Below, one piece after another: positions 32,858 to 44,885 of a stretch of DNA of 64,000 nt. Position 1 is the stretch's first letter. Every line of letters starts with the position of its first letter. Origin of the DNA: Entophlyctis helioformis (taxonomy: Eukaryota; Chytridiomycota; Chytridiomycetes; Chytridiales; Chytriomycetaceae); assembly GCA_025526915.1 (NCBI GenBank), contig JAHLKH010000024.1, positions 124,001 to 188,000 of the forward strand, written 5' to 3'. A program made the position numbers and the translations under genes. A model generated the notes under the pieces. The model saw nothing but the letters and a program-made list of their open reading frames with translations, did not search any database and had not been told where the DNA came from.

Positions 32858-35800
32858 TTAGTCCTGGACCGTCTGGCACTCGACCGTGGTCGTGTCCACC
32901 ACAGCACGGACGTGGGCCTTGAGCGTGCCAGGCACATTGTCGTACACGACCAGGTTGGCAGGACGGCCGACGGCAATCTCCGTGCGGGGCAAGAATCCGT
33001 ACGCCTCGGCAAGGTTCCACGACACGAGGCCGACACTCTCCTTGGCAAACTCAAAGTCGGTCAGGTTGGCGTTGCGGTCCGAGACGGCCCAGCCGGCCTC
33101 CCAAATGAGTCCGCGAACAAAGTTGTCCTCGGGAACGCCGAGGCCGACGTTGACGTTGTTGTCCTTGAGAATCGAGTAGCCGGAAGGCACACGAGAAGGC
33201 TCGCGGCACTCGCGCGTCTCCCAGGTCGAAGGCGTGCAGCGTGCAGGAAGAAGCAGGATGCTGGACTTGAGCTGGCCAGCGTGCTGATCAAGAGCGAATA
33301 CATGGCAATGTTAGAACAAGGCAACTGCGGGAAAGAGTCCATTGAGCCAGCAAGCCATCGCGGAGCATCAAACATACTCTCCAGGCCTCAGAGGCACCAA
33401 CAAGGATAGACGTCTCGTCAAGGCTGGGCAGGAGCTTGCGGATACTCTGAGCGCTTTGGATCTGTTGTGCACCACATGCGCACCCGCATGACCACAGAAA
33501 TCGCGACGGCTTAGCCAACCGCATCCAACTGGCGATGCAATAGACAGAACGCGCTTACCTGAATGGCAATGTGCTCTGCGTTTCCTTGAGCAATCTGGCG
33601 GCGGATGACGTCCAGCTGGCCCGAAATGGAACTCTCGTGGGTGTTGGAGCGCATGGCATCCGAGCCGACGTGGAAGTTGCGTGTCTCGAAGCTGGTCGGG
33701 ATCACATCGTCAACCGAGTCGACGCCGCCCGTGCGGAACACAACATTGTCGCCGCCAGGCACGCCCTTGTATCTGAGTTGCGAGACCGCAGAGGTCACAC
33801 CTTTCCGCAGCACTCCAGATTAGTCTCGGTGCTTCAATCAGCATGCACGCCTGGAATGCCAGCGACTCACCGGCCTTGAACGCGGCATCGAGCATCTTGG
33901 ACTTGTGGCGACCAATCTGGAGGCTGTCCTTGGCGGAAGGAGCCTTGGGCACGGAGCCGTCGGCGTTGACGTCAATGTCGAGCTTACCCGAGCTGGTGAT
34001 GAGCTCGGCCGAGATCTCCTCAAGACCCAGGTGGACACTGGCAACAAGGGAGTATGCATAGATAAGGAGCTGATGAGTTGCTGGGCGAGCTGGAAGGCTC
34101 CGAGCAAGGCTTTTGAGAGTGGCATACAAACTCACCCAGCGGCAACGAGACCAGGGGTGACCCAGAATCCGTTCAGATCAACAACGTCGCCCTTGGGCTC
34201 ACATTCGCCGATGCAGGTGACAATGCCATTCTCGATCACGATGCGGTCAGAGGGGCTGGACGGCTCAGACGCGCGAGTGGCAAGAATGGCGCCAATGTTT
34301 TCGAGCGTGTAGGTCTTGTCTGCGCCGTTGGGAATGGCGCAGTTCCAGTTCTTGGGCTTGGCCGACTCTTCAGTGAGGATCGTGGCGTCAAACGGTGTTG
34401 CAATGTCTTTGGCAAAGTTGGGGTGCTCAAACGTCTCGTAGCCGTCCACGTAGACCTTGAGCGGATGAGCGCCAATGTCGAGCGGGCTTCGGTCCCAAAG
34501 GACCACATCGGCATCGTATCCGGGCTGGAGGCGGCCCAGGCGATCGCCCTGGCCGAGAAGCTGGGCAGGCACAGAGGTCACGGCCTGGATGGCAAGCTTG
34601 GCCGAGAGACCGTAGTGGTGGGCCTTGGCGGCTTCGTACACGAGATGCTGCGCATTGAGGACGGGATGGTCACTCTTGAACACGACGCGCACGCCCTTGT
34701 CGGTCAAAATCTTGCTGGCCTTGGTGGACGAGTCATATGCCTCTCGCTTGTATCCCCAGTGGTCAGCCTGATGCAAGATGCGGTATCCAGAAACCAACAA
34801 GGGTGGCCGTCAGCTTTCAATAGTCTAGCCAAGCCTCGCGAAAGGTCTTGGACAGAGACGACCACGAGCTTACAAAGAGCGCGGTTGCGATTCCCTCCTT
34901 GGCAAGCATGTCTGCGACCTCCCAGGCCTCGAGTGCGTGGTGGAAAGCAGCAACCTTGAAGTTGTACTCGTGAGTCAGACGAACAAACATCTCTAGATCG
35001 TACGTCTGGTGGATGTGAGCCGGAGCAGGAAAGGCAATGGTTTGTTTGTCATGCGGTCAGTCGGGGCTGGTTTGATGGGGCTGGCGTGCATTCAAGACAA
35101 GCACACACCTCGTAGCAGTGCACATTGAGCAGCACGTCGCCGCGAAGGACAGAAACGAGGCTGTCGAGGGACAGGTCGGTTGGGAAACGCTCTGCAAGGG
35201 CCTCGTGAGCATGCGAAGCGCCAAAGAGGGTTTTGGCGGTTTCGGCACGGGCACACCAGTCCTCCTGCGACTGCTTGAGGGTCGTGGCCTTTTCAAAGTA
35301 CTCGCGGAACAGGAACCCTTCGCCAAGACGCGTCTCTGGGAAGATGGGGCCGCTTGCTGCAGGTTGGTGGTAGCGACAGTGTGTGCAAGGACATCAAGAA
35401 GCGATGATAAGGAGTTGTGTAAGCATGTGCAAAGCATGGCTCATCCTGCCTGCCAATACTTACCGACACCAGGGTCGACGTTCTTGGGGTTCTCTCCACA
35501 CGCCATCTTCATCCAGCGCCAAGCCTTGCCCTCGTCGGGACGCAGGCCGGCGTTCAGAAGCATATCCTCGGCGCGGTTGCTTGGGAAGTAGCGGTGCTTG
35601 AAGGCAAAGGCCTCGCCACCCATGAGGTTGCGCGAGCCCGGGAGAACAAGAGACGTGGTGACACCACCAGAGTTGATGATCTTGATGGCCTTGTCCCACG
35701 GGCTGGCATGGCGCAAGCGTCAGCGACAGTCTTTTTGCTGGGCAAGATCAGTGTCGGGATGGACATACTTGAATCCATCGAGAGAGCGGAGCTGAGGCAG

Positions 35801-37115
35801 GGTGCGGGACGGGCTGCCTTCGTTGGTGTCTGAGTTGGCGCGAAGAGCAGGCCACGAGTCAAGGCCCATGTGGCTGGCAGCCGGCCATTCGCGAGGAAGC
35901 GAGAGCGGGACAGAGCGGAAGTTGGCGTGAGCATCCAAGTCCCGATCTGGATCTGAGCAAACGGAGAAATCGCAATTGGGCGAGCAAAACGCGTGATTGG
36001 CCGCATGCCGGCGGCGCAGTGCACACAAGGACAGTGGCACAAGGACGTCGCGATGAGCCCAGCAAAGCAAGCCAAAAGCGCGCTCCGCTCCGTCCTTGTG
36101 CGGCATGTGGAGCGGCAAAACAGTTGTGGAGGGCAGTGATGTGGCGATGGGTCTGAGAGGGAGTGTGAGAGAGAGAGAGGGCAGCCTACCTGTGCAGATC
36201 GACGAGGCCGGGAGTGACAAAGCGGCCAGCGGCATCGATGGTGGTGAGGTCATTGAGCTCCGAGGGCTTGAGATCAGCGAGGCCGTTGGAGAGCCGGAGG
36301 TTCTTGCCGATGCGGGCAATGAGGCCGTTGCGGAGCAGAATGTCAGTGTCCTCGTACACGGAGCCGTCGCCGTCCCAAAGCGTTGCGTGGGTGAGCAGGA
36401 CGGGGGCAGGAGCATCGGTGCCAGCCAGGCCGACGCGGGGGTTGCGGGCACGGGTGTGCGGAGGAGCATGACGGTGGCGGTGGCGGTGGTGGCGGTCAGC
36501 GTCGACGCTGGCATCAGCATTGGCATTGGCATTGGCACCGGCAGACGAGTCGAACGAGGCATTAAAGGTGCCGAACGGGGTCTCGAAGAGCGGGTTCTTG
36601 CGGCCGTGGGCGGAGCTGCAGCCGGAGACGTCGCAGCGAGAGCCAGCAGAGTCAGTGTCGGCAGGGAAGGAGTTGATGGCCGCACAGGCGCGGAGGCCTT
36701 GGCGATAAGCCTGAGCGGAAATGCCGGACACGACGCGGCCGGCTGCACCGCTGGAGGGCGGGCCTGGGAACGACGACGACGGCGACGGCGCGAACAGCGG
36801 CGAGGCGATGGGCGACAAGAGGACGAGGACGGAGGCGAGCGCAACGAGGACCGAGGCGCCGAGGAAGCGGAGGACGCGGCGACGGGCGTGGGCGTGGGCA
36901 GGAGCAGCAGGGCGGTCGAAGCGGTCGCCATCGGCCAATGGCATCCAGCCGGAGCCGCGACCATGCAAGGCGGCCGGGTCATCGGCGTAGCTGGGCGGCG
37001 GCACAGGGGCGGCACCGGCCGCATGCTTGACGTCGGCCGCGTAGGGGCGGGCAGGCTGCGAGGGATGCTGCGAGGGATACATGTGGCCGGAGCCGTAGAC
37101 GATTGGATTGGGCAT
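32858..37115 (-). CDS. Membrane-anchored amidohydrolase-superfamily enzyme
   Basis: The start at 37115 (MPNPIVYGSGHMYPSQ) leads to a cytosolic Pro-rich region and one membrane helix, VLRFLGASVLVALASVLVLL, a type II anchor. Then come VLLTHATLWDGDGSVYEDTD and FVTPGLVDLH, spliced to SHMGLDSWPALRA, giving the metal-binding HxH. Further metal-site candidates are LLNVHCYE, VAAFHHALEAWEV and VVFKSDHPVLNAQHL (His, His, Asp). The C-terminal half continues GQGDRLGRLQPGYDADVVLW, the second composite beta-sandwich strand set, and VGRPANLVVYDNVPGTLKA, ending TVQD. About nine introns split it; most borders are visible as frame-conserving GT-AG pairs. Substrate unknown; such enzymes hydrolyse C-N bonds of cyclic amides or peptides. 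At roughly 950 residues it is longer than most relatives. Confidence 0.75.
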
Positions 37116-37331
37116 GGGCAGTGTCGACACAAAGGTCAAGAATTCCAGGCGGCTTTGGGCCCGATATTCATACAATTACCAAGGATTTTGGAGTTAAATT
37201 CGACCAGAGAGGCGACGGATGCAAGCCAGCACATCACACGATGGAAGGTTCGAGTCAGCAACGAGCATGCGACGACAGGCGGGCGAGGCACATCCAACAA
37301 GGGTCTCACCTTCTATTGAAGTGACCCGTTA
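37116..37331. other. Intergenic, amidohydrolase promoter side
   Basis: The sequence between the amidohydrolase ATG and the element terminus shows no coding frame I can support. It presumably contains the amidohydrolase promoter. Confidence 0.3.
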
Positions 37332-37343
37332 GGTCGATCGGGA
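37332..37343 (-). repeat. Element 3' terminal motif, copy A
   Basis: GGTCGATCGGGA on the plus strand (TCCCGATCGACC in element orientation). It is identical to 54087-54098 and to the reverse complement of 26785-26796. Unlike those copies, no paired CACGTG boxes precede it here. Confidence 0.6.
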
Positions 37344-37514
37344 GGTTCCCCGATTCAAAGTGTTGTTGTTGGCAGACATGGCAGCATGATCTGATCCCAT
37401 GAGGCCACATGCGACTTGAAGGGAAGCAGATCGGGTGACGGAGGCTGCTGGACGACAGGCTGATCAGGCGGTGTCGCGAGTAGCATGATGTGATGTTGTG
37501 CACGCCACTGGATG
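37344..37514 (-). ncRNA. Candidate guide (omega) RNA region 3' of the Fanzor ORF
   Basis: In characterised Fanzor and TnpB loci the guide RNA scaffold lies at the 3' end of the nuclease gene and its guide reads out past the element end. Here 171 bp separate the stop codon from the shared terminal motif, the expected place and size. I cannot fold it reliably by eye, so this is a positional inference only. Confidence 0.25.
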
Positions 37515-38910
37515 TCATGATGAGTTGCCTGATGTCTGCAAGGTACTCTGCGTGGCTGGATTGCTGTCAGGTGGCGTGTGCGTCAAGTAGAGCGGCCGGT
37601 GTCCATAGAGCAGATGCCACAGTGCGACCATCCCGATGTTGGTGGCTCCAAGCACATCGCGGTGGTAGACAGTCTGCATGGTATGCACTCGTAGCGTCGC
37701 AGGTTGGTGCGGTTCTTGTATGGGATCCGCTGCTTGCACTGCGGGCACATCTGGCTGGTCAGGTTCTCGTTGCAGCGGTAGATCTGTGTGTGTGTGTGCA
37801 TGATCGTGTGTCAGTTGGTGCACAGATGGATGGATGGATGGACAGCGTGGCATCAGGCGCACATAGGCATATCCAGACGACCGCAGATGCCTGATGAGAA
37901 ACTTCTCAAACACAGCGTGCCGGCCACCTTGGCCTGTAAAGTCGATGCCAAATGCCCACACAACGGGAATGTCCTTCTCTGTTGGCTTGTCACAGCGGCC
38001 TTGAGATGCACGAGATGCGCGCTTGCCAGTGGTCGATCCTGCCAGCTTCATGATGCCCTCAAGAGCCTGTCCGCGATCAGACGTGCTGTTGCTGCGCTTG
38101 GTGAACCGCTTGGCCTTGACCTTCTGTGGAATGTCATGCCATGCCATGCCATCCAGTGCAATCAGCATGGCGATCAAGCAGCATGGCGGCTGTGTCAATG
38201 GGCATCCAGAAACAGAGAAACCGTACCCGTGCATTCAGGAATGGCGTGCAGTACGCATGGCAGCGCAGATCCCAAAAGGCTCTCTCGCCAGGCTTGACGT
38301 TTGGATCGGCATGCTTTGTTGTCTTGAATGCAATGGCCGCCTGGATGTCGGACGCCTTGGCATATCGATTGTTGAGCCTGGCACAAGAGGCAGGCACTGT
38401 GAGTTGATCTGGTCAAGAGTGCGCGTGGCAGAGTCATTGCATGCATACCACCGCTGAAGGCTGTGCTCGGCTCGTGCCATGCCAGAGGAGAGCACGTAGT
38501 TGGACTCGAGGGTATAGGTGAAGGTTGCCAGATCGACCAGCATGCTGGACGCGCCATACATGTACCGCTCGCCCCAATCAATGCCGACAATACGCACAAA
38601 CCGGTAGCCCTTGTTGGTGAACAACTTGTTGGCTTTGACAATGTTGAGCAATCGCTGAGAGGCGTAGAAGCTGAGCTTGCCCTGTCATGCCATGACATGA
38701 GTGAGGAATGTGCAATGCATGTGCACCAAAGTGCGAGGTTAGCATGCAAGTGGCTTACAGGATTGGTCGCTTTTGGCTTGGTGGCTGATGGGTTGGCAGG
38801 ATCGGCAGCTGTGGATGGCATGTCAGTCGGTGTGGACAACAAGTGTGCGTCTGGATTGGCACAGCAACTCACATTCGCCATCCAAGTGATCATGCCCATC
38901 ATGCCCATCG

Positions 38911-38943
<33 letters not shown>

Positions 38944-41900
38944 GGCATGCCATCAGCAAGGCTGGGCTGCTCGCCTAAAGATGCCATGTTGGAGCATGCA
39001 GATCAAGGCGGCAGTCAGAACCAATGTGTGCACCAAAGCATTCAAGCACGCCACATACTGCGAGGCGACTCTGGACGGTCTGTGCGATAGTCCAGCGCCA
39101 ATTGAAAGATGCTGTATCCGTCCGTCCGGAAGCTGCCCACCGCGGTCGGTTTGCTTGGAATTGCAGGAGGAAGACCATCGATCACGGCGTCTATAAACTC
39201 CTGGCGCTCCTTGCCAACCAGACCCTCGTGCTCAGCCAGTTGCATCGCATCAGCAATGACTGCGTCATTTGCTTGGACCTGCTCAAACACCTCCTTGTCG
39301 GCCTCGTCTGGCGTCTGATAGCGGCCTTTCTTGGGGCGGAGGCCGGGAAGGAGTATGTTGAGGATACAGAGCTCCTTGCTATTGCTGAACGCCTTCTTGA
39401 TCGTCCTGTTGGATGATGCGAGGCCCAAGCTGGCTTTTTGGTAGTCTTGGATAAAAGTGGAGTGTCAGCATCATATCATGTAGACATGGCATAAACAAGT
39501 GCGACCTACTGAGTACAGCAAGGAGCTGCAGTCGCAAGTATGCCAAAGCAGCACTTTGCTCGCCACGGATGCGATCATCACTACTCCCCATCACCGCCCA
39601 AAAGAGCGTTGTCTCGGTGATGAGGATGAATGGGTCGCGGCTGGCTGCTTGCGGGCACAGCTTGTTTGTCGTGCCAGCAAGCTTGGACAGCTCGTAAAAG
39701 ATCACGATCTCTGACCGAGACACATCAGGCACCAGCGTCTTGAGCTCGTGCAGCTCTTGCGGGACTGTATCAATACCGCTGTCCTCAGTGGCTGAGGAAG
39801 AGCTGGATGCCGCGTCCTTGGTGGTGGTGGCCTTCCTGCCCCGTCGCTTCTTGGGCCTGCCGCCCTTGTTGGCTGACGAAGAGGTGGACCGGCCCCGCTT
39901 GAGACTTGAGGTGGGAGGAGCAGTGTCCAAAGTGGCCAGCGGTGTGGCGTCCTCGATCGCTGGTGGTGTAGCGTCCTTGGCAGCCTTGGCAGCAGCAGCC
40001 TTGGCGGCCTTGGCAGCCTTGGCGGTCTTGAAAAGTGCCGCAATCCACACTCTCACGTCCTCAATGGATGCACTGGGCATCAGCTTGAGGGCCGCAGTGA
40101 CGGCCAGCTCAGACTGGCTAGAGATGTAGTGCCGCGCGAGCATGCCACACACATCCCTGGCCAGATTGCCGTAAATGTCATGCCTTGCATCCGCGCAAAG
40201 GCTGCCATCAAGCCTGTAGGGCAAGACAGCCTCCATAGTGCCCGCGTGCACAGCGTCTGCCGTCTGCACACTTGTGTGCATCAAGGCCGACAGCTCTGCA
40301 TCTGCCTGCACCACGGCTGACAGGATCGCGTCGGCCTGGATTGTCACCGTCTGCTGCGTCGCGTCCATCATGTCGGCATCCATCATGGCTGCTCGCATCG
40401 TGTCCATCTGTGCCATGTCCATCATGGCTGCTTGCCGCGCGTCTTTCTGGAACGCGTCGCTGTGCTCTGTGGCCGCCTGCTGCATTGCATCAATCAGTAG
40501 CATGTCCTTCAGCATTGTGCACGTCTGCATCATGTCCATCCGTACCGTGTCATCCTGCAGCTTGGCTGCGTTGGTTTGCAGCACCCTCCGCGTCCAGGTG
40601 CGATGGATCGTCATTTGCATGACTGTTACGATCCAGGAGTGGATGGCATGCTTGGTCGCTTGCGGCTGCACCATCATGCTGTCTGCCAGGACATAGCCAA
40701 GATAGCGCAGCAGCATGGCCACAGCACCGCCTCCACCTGATATACTGCTGGTGAGGGCCATAAGCAGCTCATTTGCTGATGGAACTGCTGCTGCTGGTGG
40801 TGGTGGTGGTGGCGGTTGGACGGCTGAAGATGAAGCGCCGGTGCTGCTGGCTGCTGTCGGCTGATTGTGCACATCATGCTCGTCCTGGATGCATGGGTCG
40901 TCAGGCTGCACAGGCAGCTCGTGCTCGTCGTGCTCGTTCTGCTCGTCCTGCTCGTCGTGCTCGTCCTGCTCGTCCTGATCATCGAGGTCGCCATGCATGT
41001 TGGGTTGCTTGGCAATCTTGGCAGTATCAAAGGCGCAGATCTTGAGAGCCGTGTCACTCTCGAGAGTCACCAAGCTGCCATAGCGAGGGATGTTTGTGTC
41101 GCTGCTGTGCGGGCCGGTGCCGTACATGTGCCAAACAATGATGCCCTGCTTGTGAATGCATCCACCTGACAAGAGCGTCGCGCTCTCGTCCTCGTCAAAG
41201 TCCTCGGGGTTGACATAGTAATACTGCGTCAGCTTGCCTTGGCTTGCCTCCAGGACACAGTACTCCAGAGGCAGAGGCGCGTCTGCATCCAGCTTGACCA
41301 GATCCGCGACCATGGCGCCGATCAAGGCAAGGGCAGCACGCCACAAGCCGGCCGTGAAATAGTAGACTGTGAGGGTGGTGTCGTGGCTGATTGAACTGGG
41401 TGTCTGCTCGGCGAGTGGTGTCTTGGTTTGGGGCCCAAAAAACTTGGTGTTTGCGAGATCGCATGACTGCATCTTCTGCATACCACACAAGTCAGCATAC
41501 ACAAAGCCAAGCAAACAGAGCAGCATGGCGATCAAACCCCATACCGCCATTTTGACAATCTGCTCAGGGCGGCTGTGTGCATTGCCTTTAGGTCTTGGCT
41601 GTCCTTTGGGATGGGTGGCCGCAGGCAAGTGTCATGACTGGCATCGCAATCATGCGGCCGAGCTTTGCAAGCTTCTGACAAGTTGCCACTCGACTGCCAG
41701 CAACCCATCTGTGGCATGACACACATGTCAGCAAGCACATTCAAGGCACATGACATGCCATATGTCGCGTACGCCTTCTTCTTGCCAACAGTTCCCGCCT
41801 TGCGAGCATGCAGGCCTGACTTCTTCTTGTTCTCTCTGATGATCTCCTGTAGTGTGGCCTTCTCTTTTTTCTTGGCACGCTCCTTTGTGTGTGCAGCCCG

Positions 41901-44640
41901 CTTGGCTGCCGTGAATTGGAATGGCGCCTGTGACGGTTGGATGCAGCATCAGGCGGCCATTCCAAGTGCACCAAACACAGCCATAATCGCCAATAGTGCA
42001 CCAAACTCACCGTCGTCTCAGTGTCGGCAAGATCGCCAACGGGAAAGGTCTTGGAGCATGCCAGTGCTGCGAAGATGTTGTTGGACAACCGTGGTGGCTT
42101 GGGCGGCGGTGGAGGAGGGCCAACCTGTGGAGTGGGATGGTGAGCAATCGCGCCAAATCATTCCATGCACATGCAGTCAGTGGAAGTCGAGACGCACTGC
42201 ACTTTGCTCGATGATGGACTGCAGCAGGGCGACAGCCTTTTGGAGCTGATTGATGAGTGTCGGCGGTTTGGCGTTTTCTGGATGTGGACCTATGGGGTGC
42301 TCCAGGAAATACAGCCAGGCTGACGCCTTGTCGTGGATAGCAGCGACAGTGGATTGCGGTGCAACTCGCGTGGTCATCCTGCCGTGGTACTTGACTTTCT
42401 GCGTCTCTGTGTCCAGTACTATGCATTCAACACAAATGGATCTGTGAGTGGATGCTGTTGAATCATTTCAATGCAATCAACACCTACTGGGAGTGGATGT
42501 ATGCCGGTGGGATGCGCATGGCGGATTGGCAATCTTGTCGAGCTGCGTCTGCATTCTCATTGCTGCGTTCTGTCCAGAAGCAATGGATCAAGTCAGCCGC
42601 ATTCAAAATCAGCAAATGCACGTGGTGTGATAGCAACAGCATGCATTCAAGCCATGCAAACATACCAATGCGCGATAGATTGGCTCATCTGCTGGGAGGA
42701 GCTCAAAAATGCCATCTGCTCCAAGAAACTGCTCGCTGGCAATCTGCAGCAGCTGGGCACTTGCTGCTTTGCAGATGGCCGCCAGGATGTCGCGACGCGT
42801 GACAGCATCGTAGCTGCTCGCAAGGCGGTTGACTGTGCACCTGATGATGGTGTCGAGTGCCACATGGCAACCCTTCACCTCACTGAAGGCAGCATCCAAC
42901 CGCCTGCTGCCAACAGTGCTGCTGACAAGCTGCTCGACCCTGCCACGTGTCAGGTGGACAAGCTGGACGCCGTTCTCAGCCTGCTGCTGCTGCTGCGCAG
43001 TATGGCTCAAACAACATCCATCCATCAAGCACCTGCACAATAATGAGATCGCAGCATCAGAAACAGAAACTCAGTGTCAGTTTTGCCAGAAACGCCACAG
43101 ATTCCATGCATTCATACTTCATTCCAACAGATGGAGTCGTGTTGACATCCATGTGGTTGGTGTGGTCGGCTTGAGGCTCAGATCTGTGCAAGGCATTCAA
43201 ACGCGTCAATGCCATCATGTCCATGACATCCTTCAAGAATAAACATACCTCGCGACGATCGGCGCTGTGATTGCACCAGCAGAGGCCCCAACCTCATTCC
43301 GGTTGACAAAGACTTCAAATGCGTTCTTGAATGCCTGGACAAGGCTCTCATCACCATTCTTGACCAGCTCCTCGATGTACGCGTCCCTGACGCCGTCCAT
43401 GAACGCCTTGGCCTCATAGGAGTCTCGAGGATTGCGCAGAGGTCAGCCGCCTTGATGTTGAGCTCTTTGACCTTGGCATCAAACCGCGCATTGACAAACT
43501 TGACCGCGGCGGCGATTCCTGGCAGGGAATGCAAGCAGAATCGCGCATGTAGACAAAGAATGGCATGTGAGTGATGGCAGATACTACAAAACAGGCGCGG
43601 CAACTCACCGTGGCCAGGGCGGCCAAAATAATCTGTCCTGGACAGTGCAGCGACCAGCTGGCATGCTCCAGCAAAGTTGTGCACGCCCAAGACAGATGCC
43701 ATGGTGGCAAGCCCACCATGGTTGTAGGATCGCATCTGCACAAGCTGCCCATGCTCCAAGTGCGTCAAAATGACCGCACAGTGCCCAGCACAATGTGCCA
43801 CCAGATCAGAGTCATTGGCAATGACAATGATCGGCTGGTCACTGTCACAGAATACAGACTGTGAGCCATCAACTACAGCAGAAGAATGCAAGGCGATCTA
43901 ACCTGGACTCGCGAACACGGCAGGCGATGCAACAGTCTGCCTCATAATCACACAGCAGACTGTGCACGCCTCCTTGGATCCAGCCAGCTCTGAGAGAGCC
44001 TCGTAGATCGCCTTCTTATCGGCGATTGTAAGACAAAAGAAGCGGTGGAGGGCGTGCTTCTCTGTCCTTAATGGCCAACAGCAGAAATGGTCAGTAAGGC
44101 AACCAGACAGTACACAGCGGCGATCTTACTTTGAAAGTGAACCAGAGTGGCGACCTTCCTGACGCTGGAAGGTGTGCCGCAGAACCTTGGCTGCCGCATG
44201 CAGCATGTTGTTGGTGCGGCTGTTATGGACCAGCTTGAGGCCCAGGTCGCCAAGCTGGCCATCCACATGGAAGCGGATGGTGTGGCCGCTGCCAAGCGAC
44301 GCCATGAACTGCTCAAAGGCCGGCTGGACAATGGCTTTCCAGCCGGCCTTGGAGCCTGGCTGGCTGATGGCGGCTGTTGCGACTAATGCTGGGTGAAAGA
44401 TGCTCAAGAAGTCCACATGCAGCATCCCGCTGATGAACTGGGTGGTTGCGGCTGTTGTTGTTGCGGCTGTTGTTGTTGCAGCTGTTGCAGTCTGCTGTTG
44501 CGGCGGCGGCTGTTGCAGAGGCGGCTGTTGTGGCAGCATGCTGTGGAGCACACGCTGCACAGCATGGCCAAAGTCTTGCCGGTGTGGTCGCAGACGGCAC
44601 GGCGTAGCTTGAAGGCTCTCAGCAGGCCTACAAAAGTCAT
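37515..44640 (-). CDS. Candidate fusion: XPG/FEN1-like nuclease + Fanzor (TnpB-like) nuclease
   Basis: N-terminal module (44640 to about 43250): MTFVGLLRAFKLRR, LHVDFLSIFHPAL, IRFHVDG, DYEADCCIA, PIIVIANDSDLVAH, LVAALSRTDYFGRPGHG. These give the seven acidic residues of FEN1/XPG nucleases. A helical middle region follows (NGVQLVHLTRGRVEQLVSST; KVKYHGRMTTRVAP; AAKRAAHTKERAKKKEKATL). One long exon (about 41440-39510) carries acidic DEQDEHDEQDEQ runs and a basic GGRPKKRRGRK segment. The Fanzor core: GKLSFYASQRLLNI, RIVGIDWGERYMYG (RuvC-I, about 38565-38595), KVKAKRFTKRS, VVWAFGIDFTGQGG (RuvC-II position), ENLTSQMCPQC and ECIPC (zinc ribbon), YHRDVLGATNIGM (RuvC-III). Phase-consistent GT-AG introns chain most exons, but at least three one-base frame breaks (near 43950, 43430 and 37676) remain. 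It may instead be two adjacent genes. Confidence 0.6.
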
Positions 44641-44885
44641 GCTGGTGCTGCTGGTGCGTGGGGTGTCTGTATCTGTGTTTACGAGAAAAGAATCGGAGCG
44701 TCTGGCGGAGTTCAAGTTTCATTGCCGACACAGACAGAGAGCGAGTGGATAGAGAGCGAGCATCCAGGCACTCGCCGCCCACTGCCTGACAACCATAAGG
44801 GAGCAGCGAGCAGCGAGCACAGCCAACAGCCAGGCGTTCAAGATGCGGTTCTGTGTTGCTGGCACAGTCATTGATGAGATGCCAC

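Larger units (their letters stand above)
37332..44640 (-). mobile_element. Fanzor-type mobile element, copy A (right end not defined)
   Basis: The 3' end is placed at GGTCGATCGGGA (37332-37343), the motif shared with the copies at 54.1 kb, 26.8 kb and, in part, 11.3 kb. The interval carries the Fanzor-type RuvC nuclease and, upstream on the same strand, an XPG/FEN-like nuclease. No transposase, integrase or inverted repeat is visible. The 5' boundary cannot be seen; the degraded coding-like stretch at 44.9-45.6 kb may or may not belong to it. Family members elsewhere in the window show that the unit has moved or been copied. Confidence 0.65.

Noticed and set aside
38378..38410. A 20-nt intron (19 nt in copy B) in the Fanzor gene that would restore the frame between QINSQ and LNNRY
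   Set aside because: A normal intron of about 60 bp from GTATGC at 38448 to the same GTGCCAG acceptor joins EHSLQRW to LNNRYAK in frame in both copies, so no ultrashort intron is needed.
39379..41628. The 749-codon frame as a stand-alone membrane protein (hydrophobic start WGLIAMLLCLLGFVYADL)
   Set aside because: That hydrophobic stretch is best explained as an intron (GTATGG to TATGCAG) between two phase-0 exons, so it is not a real membrane helix.
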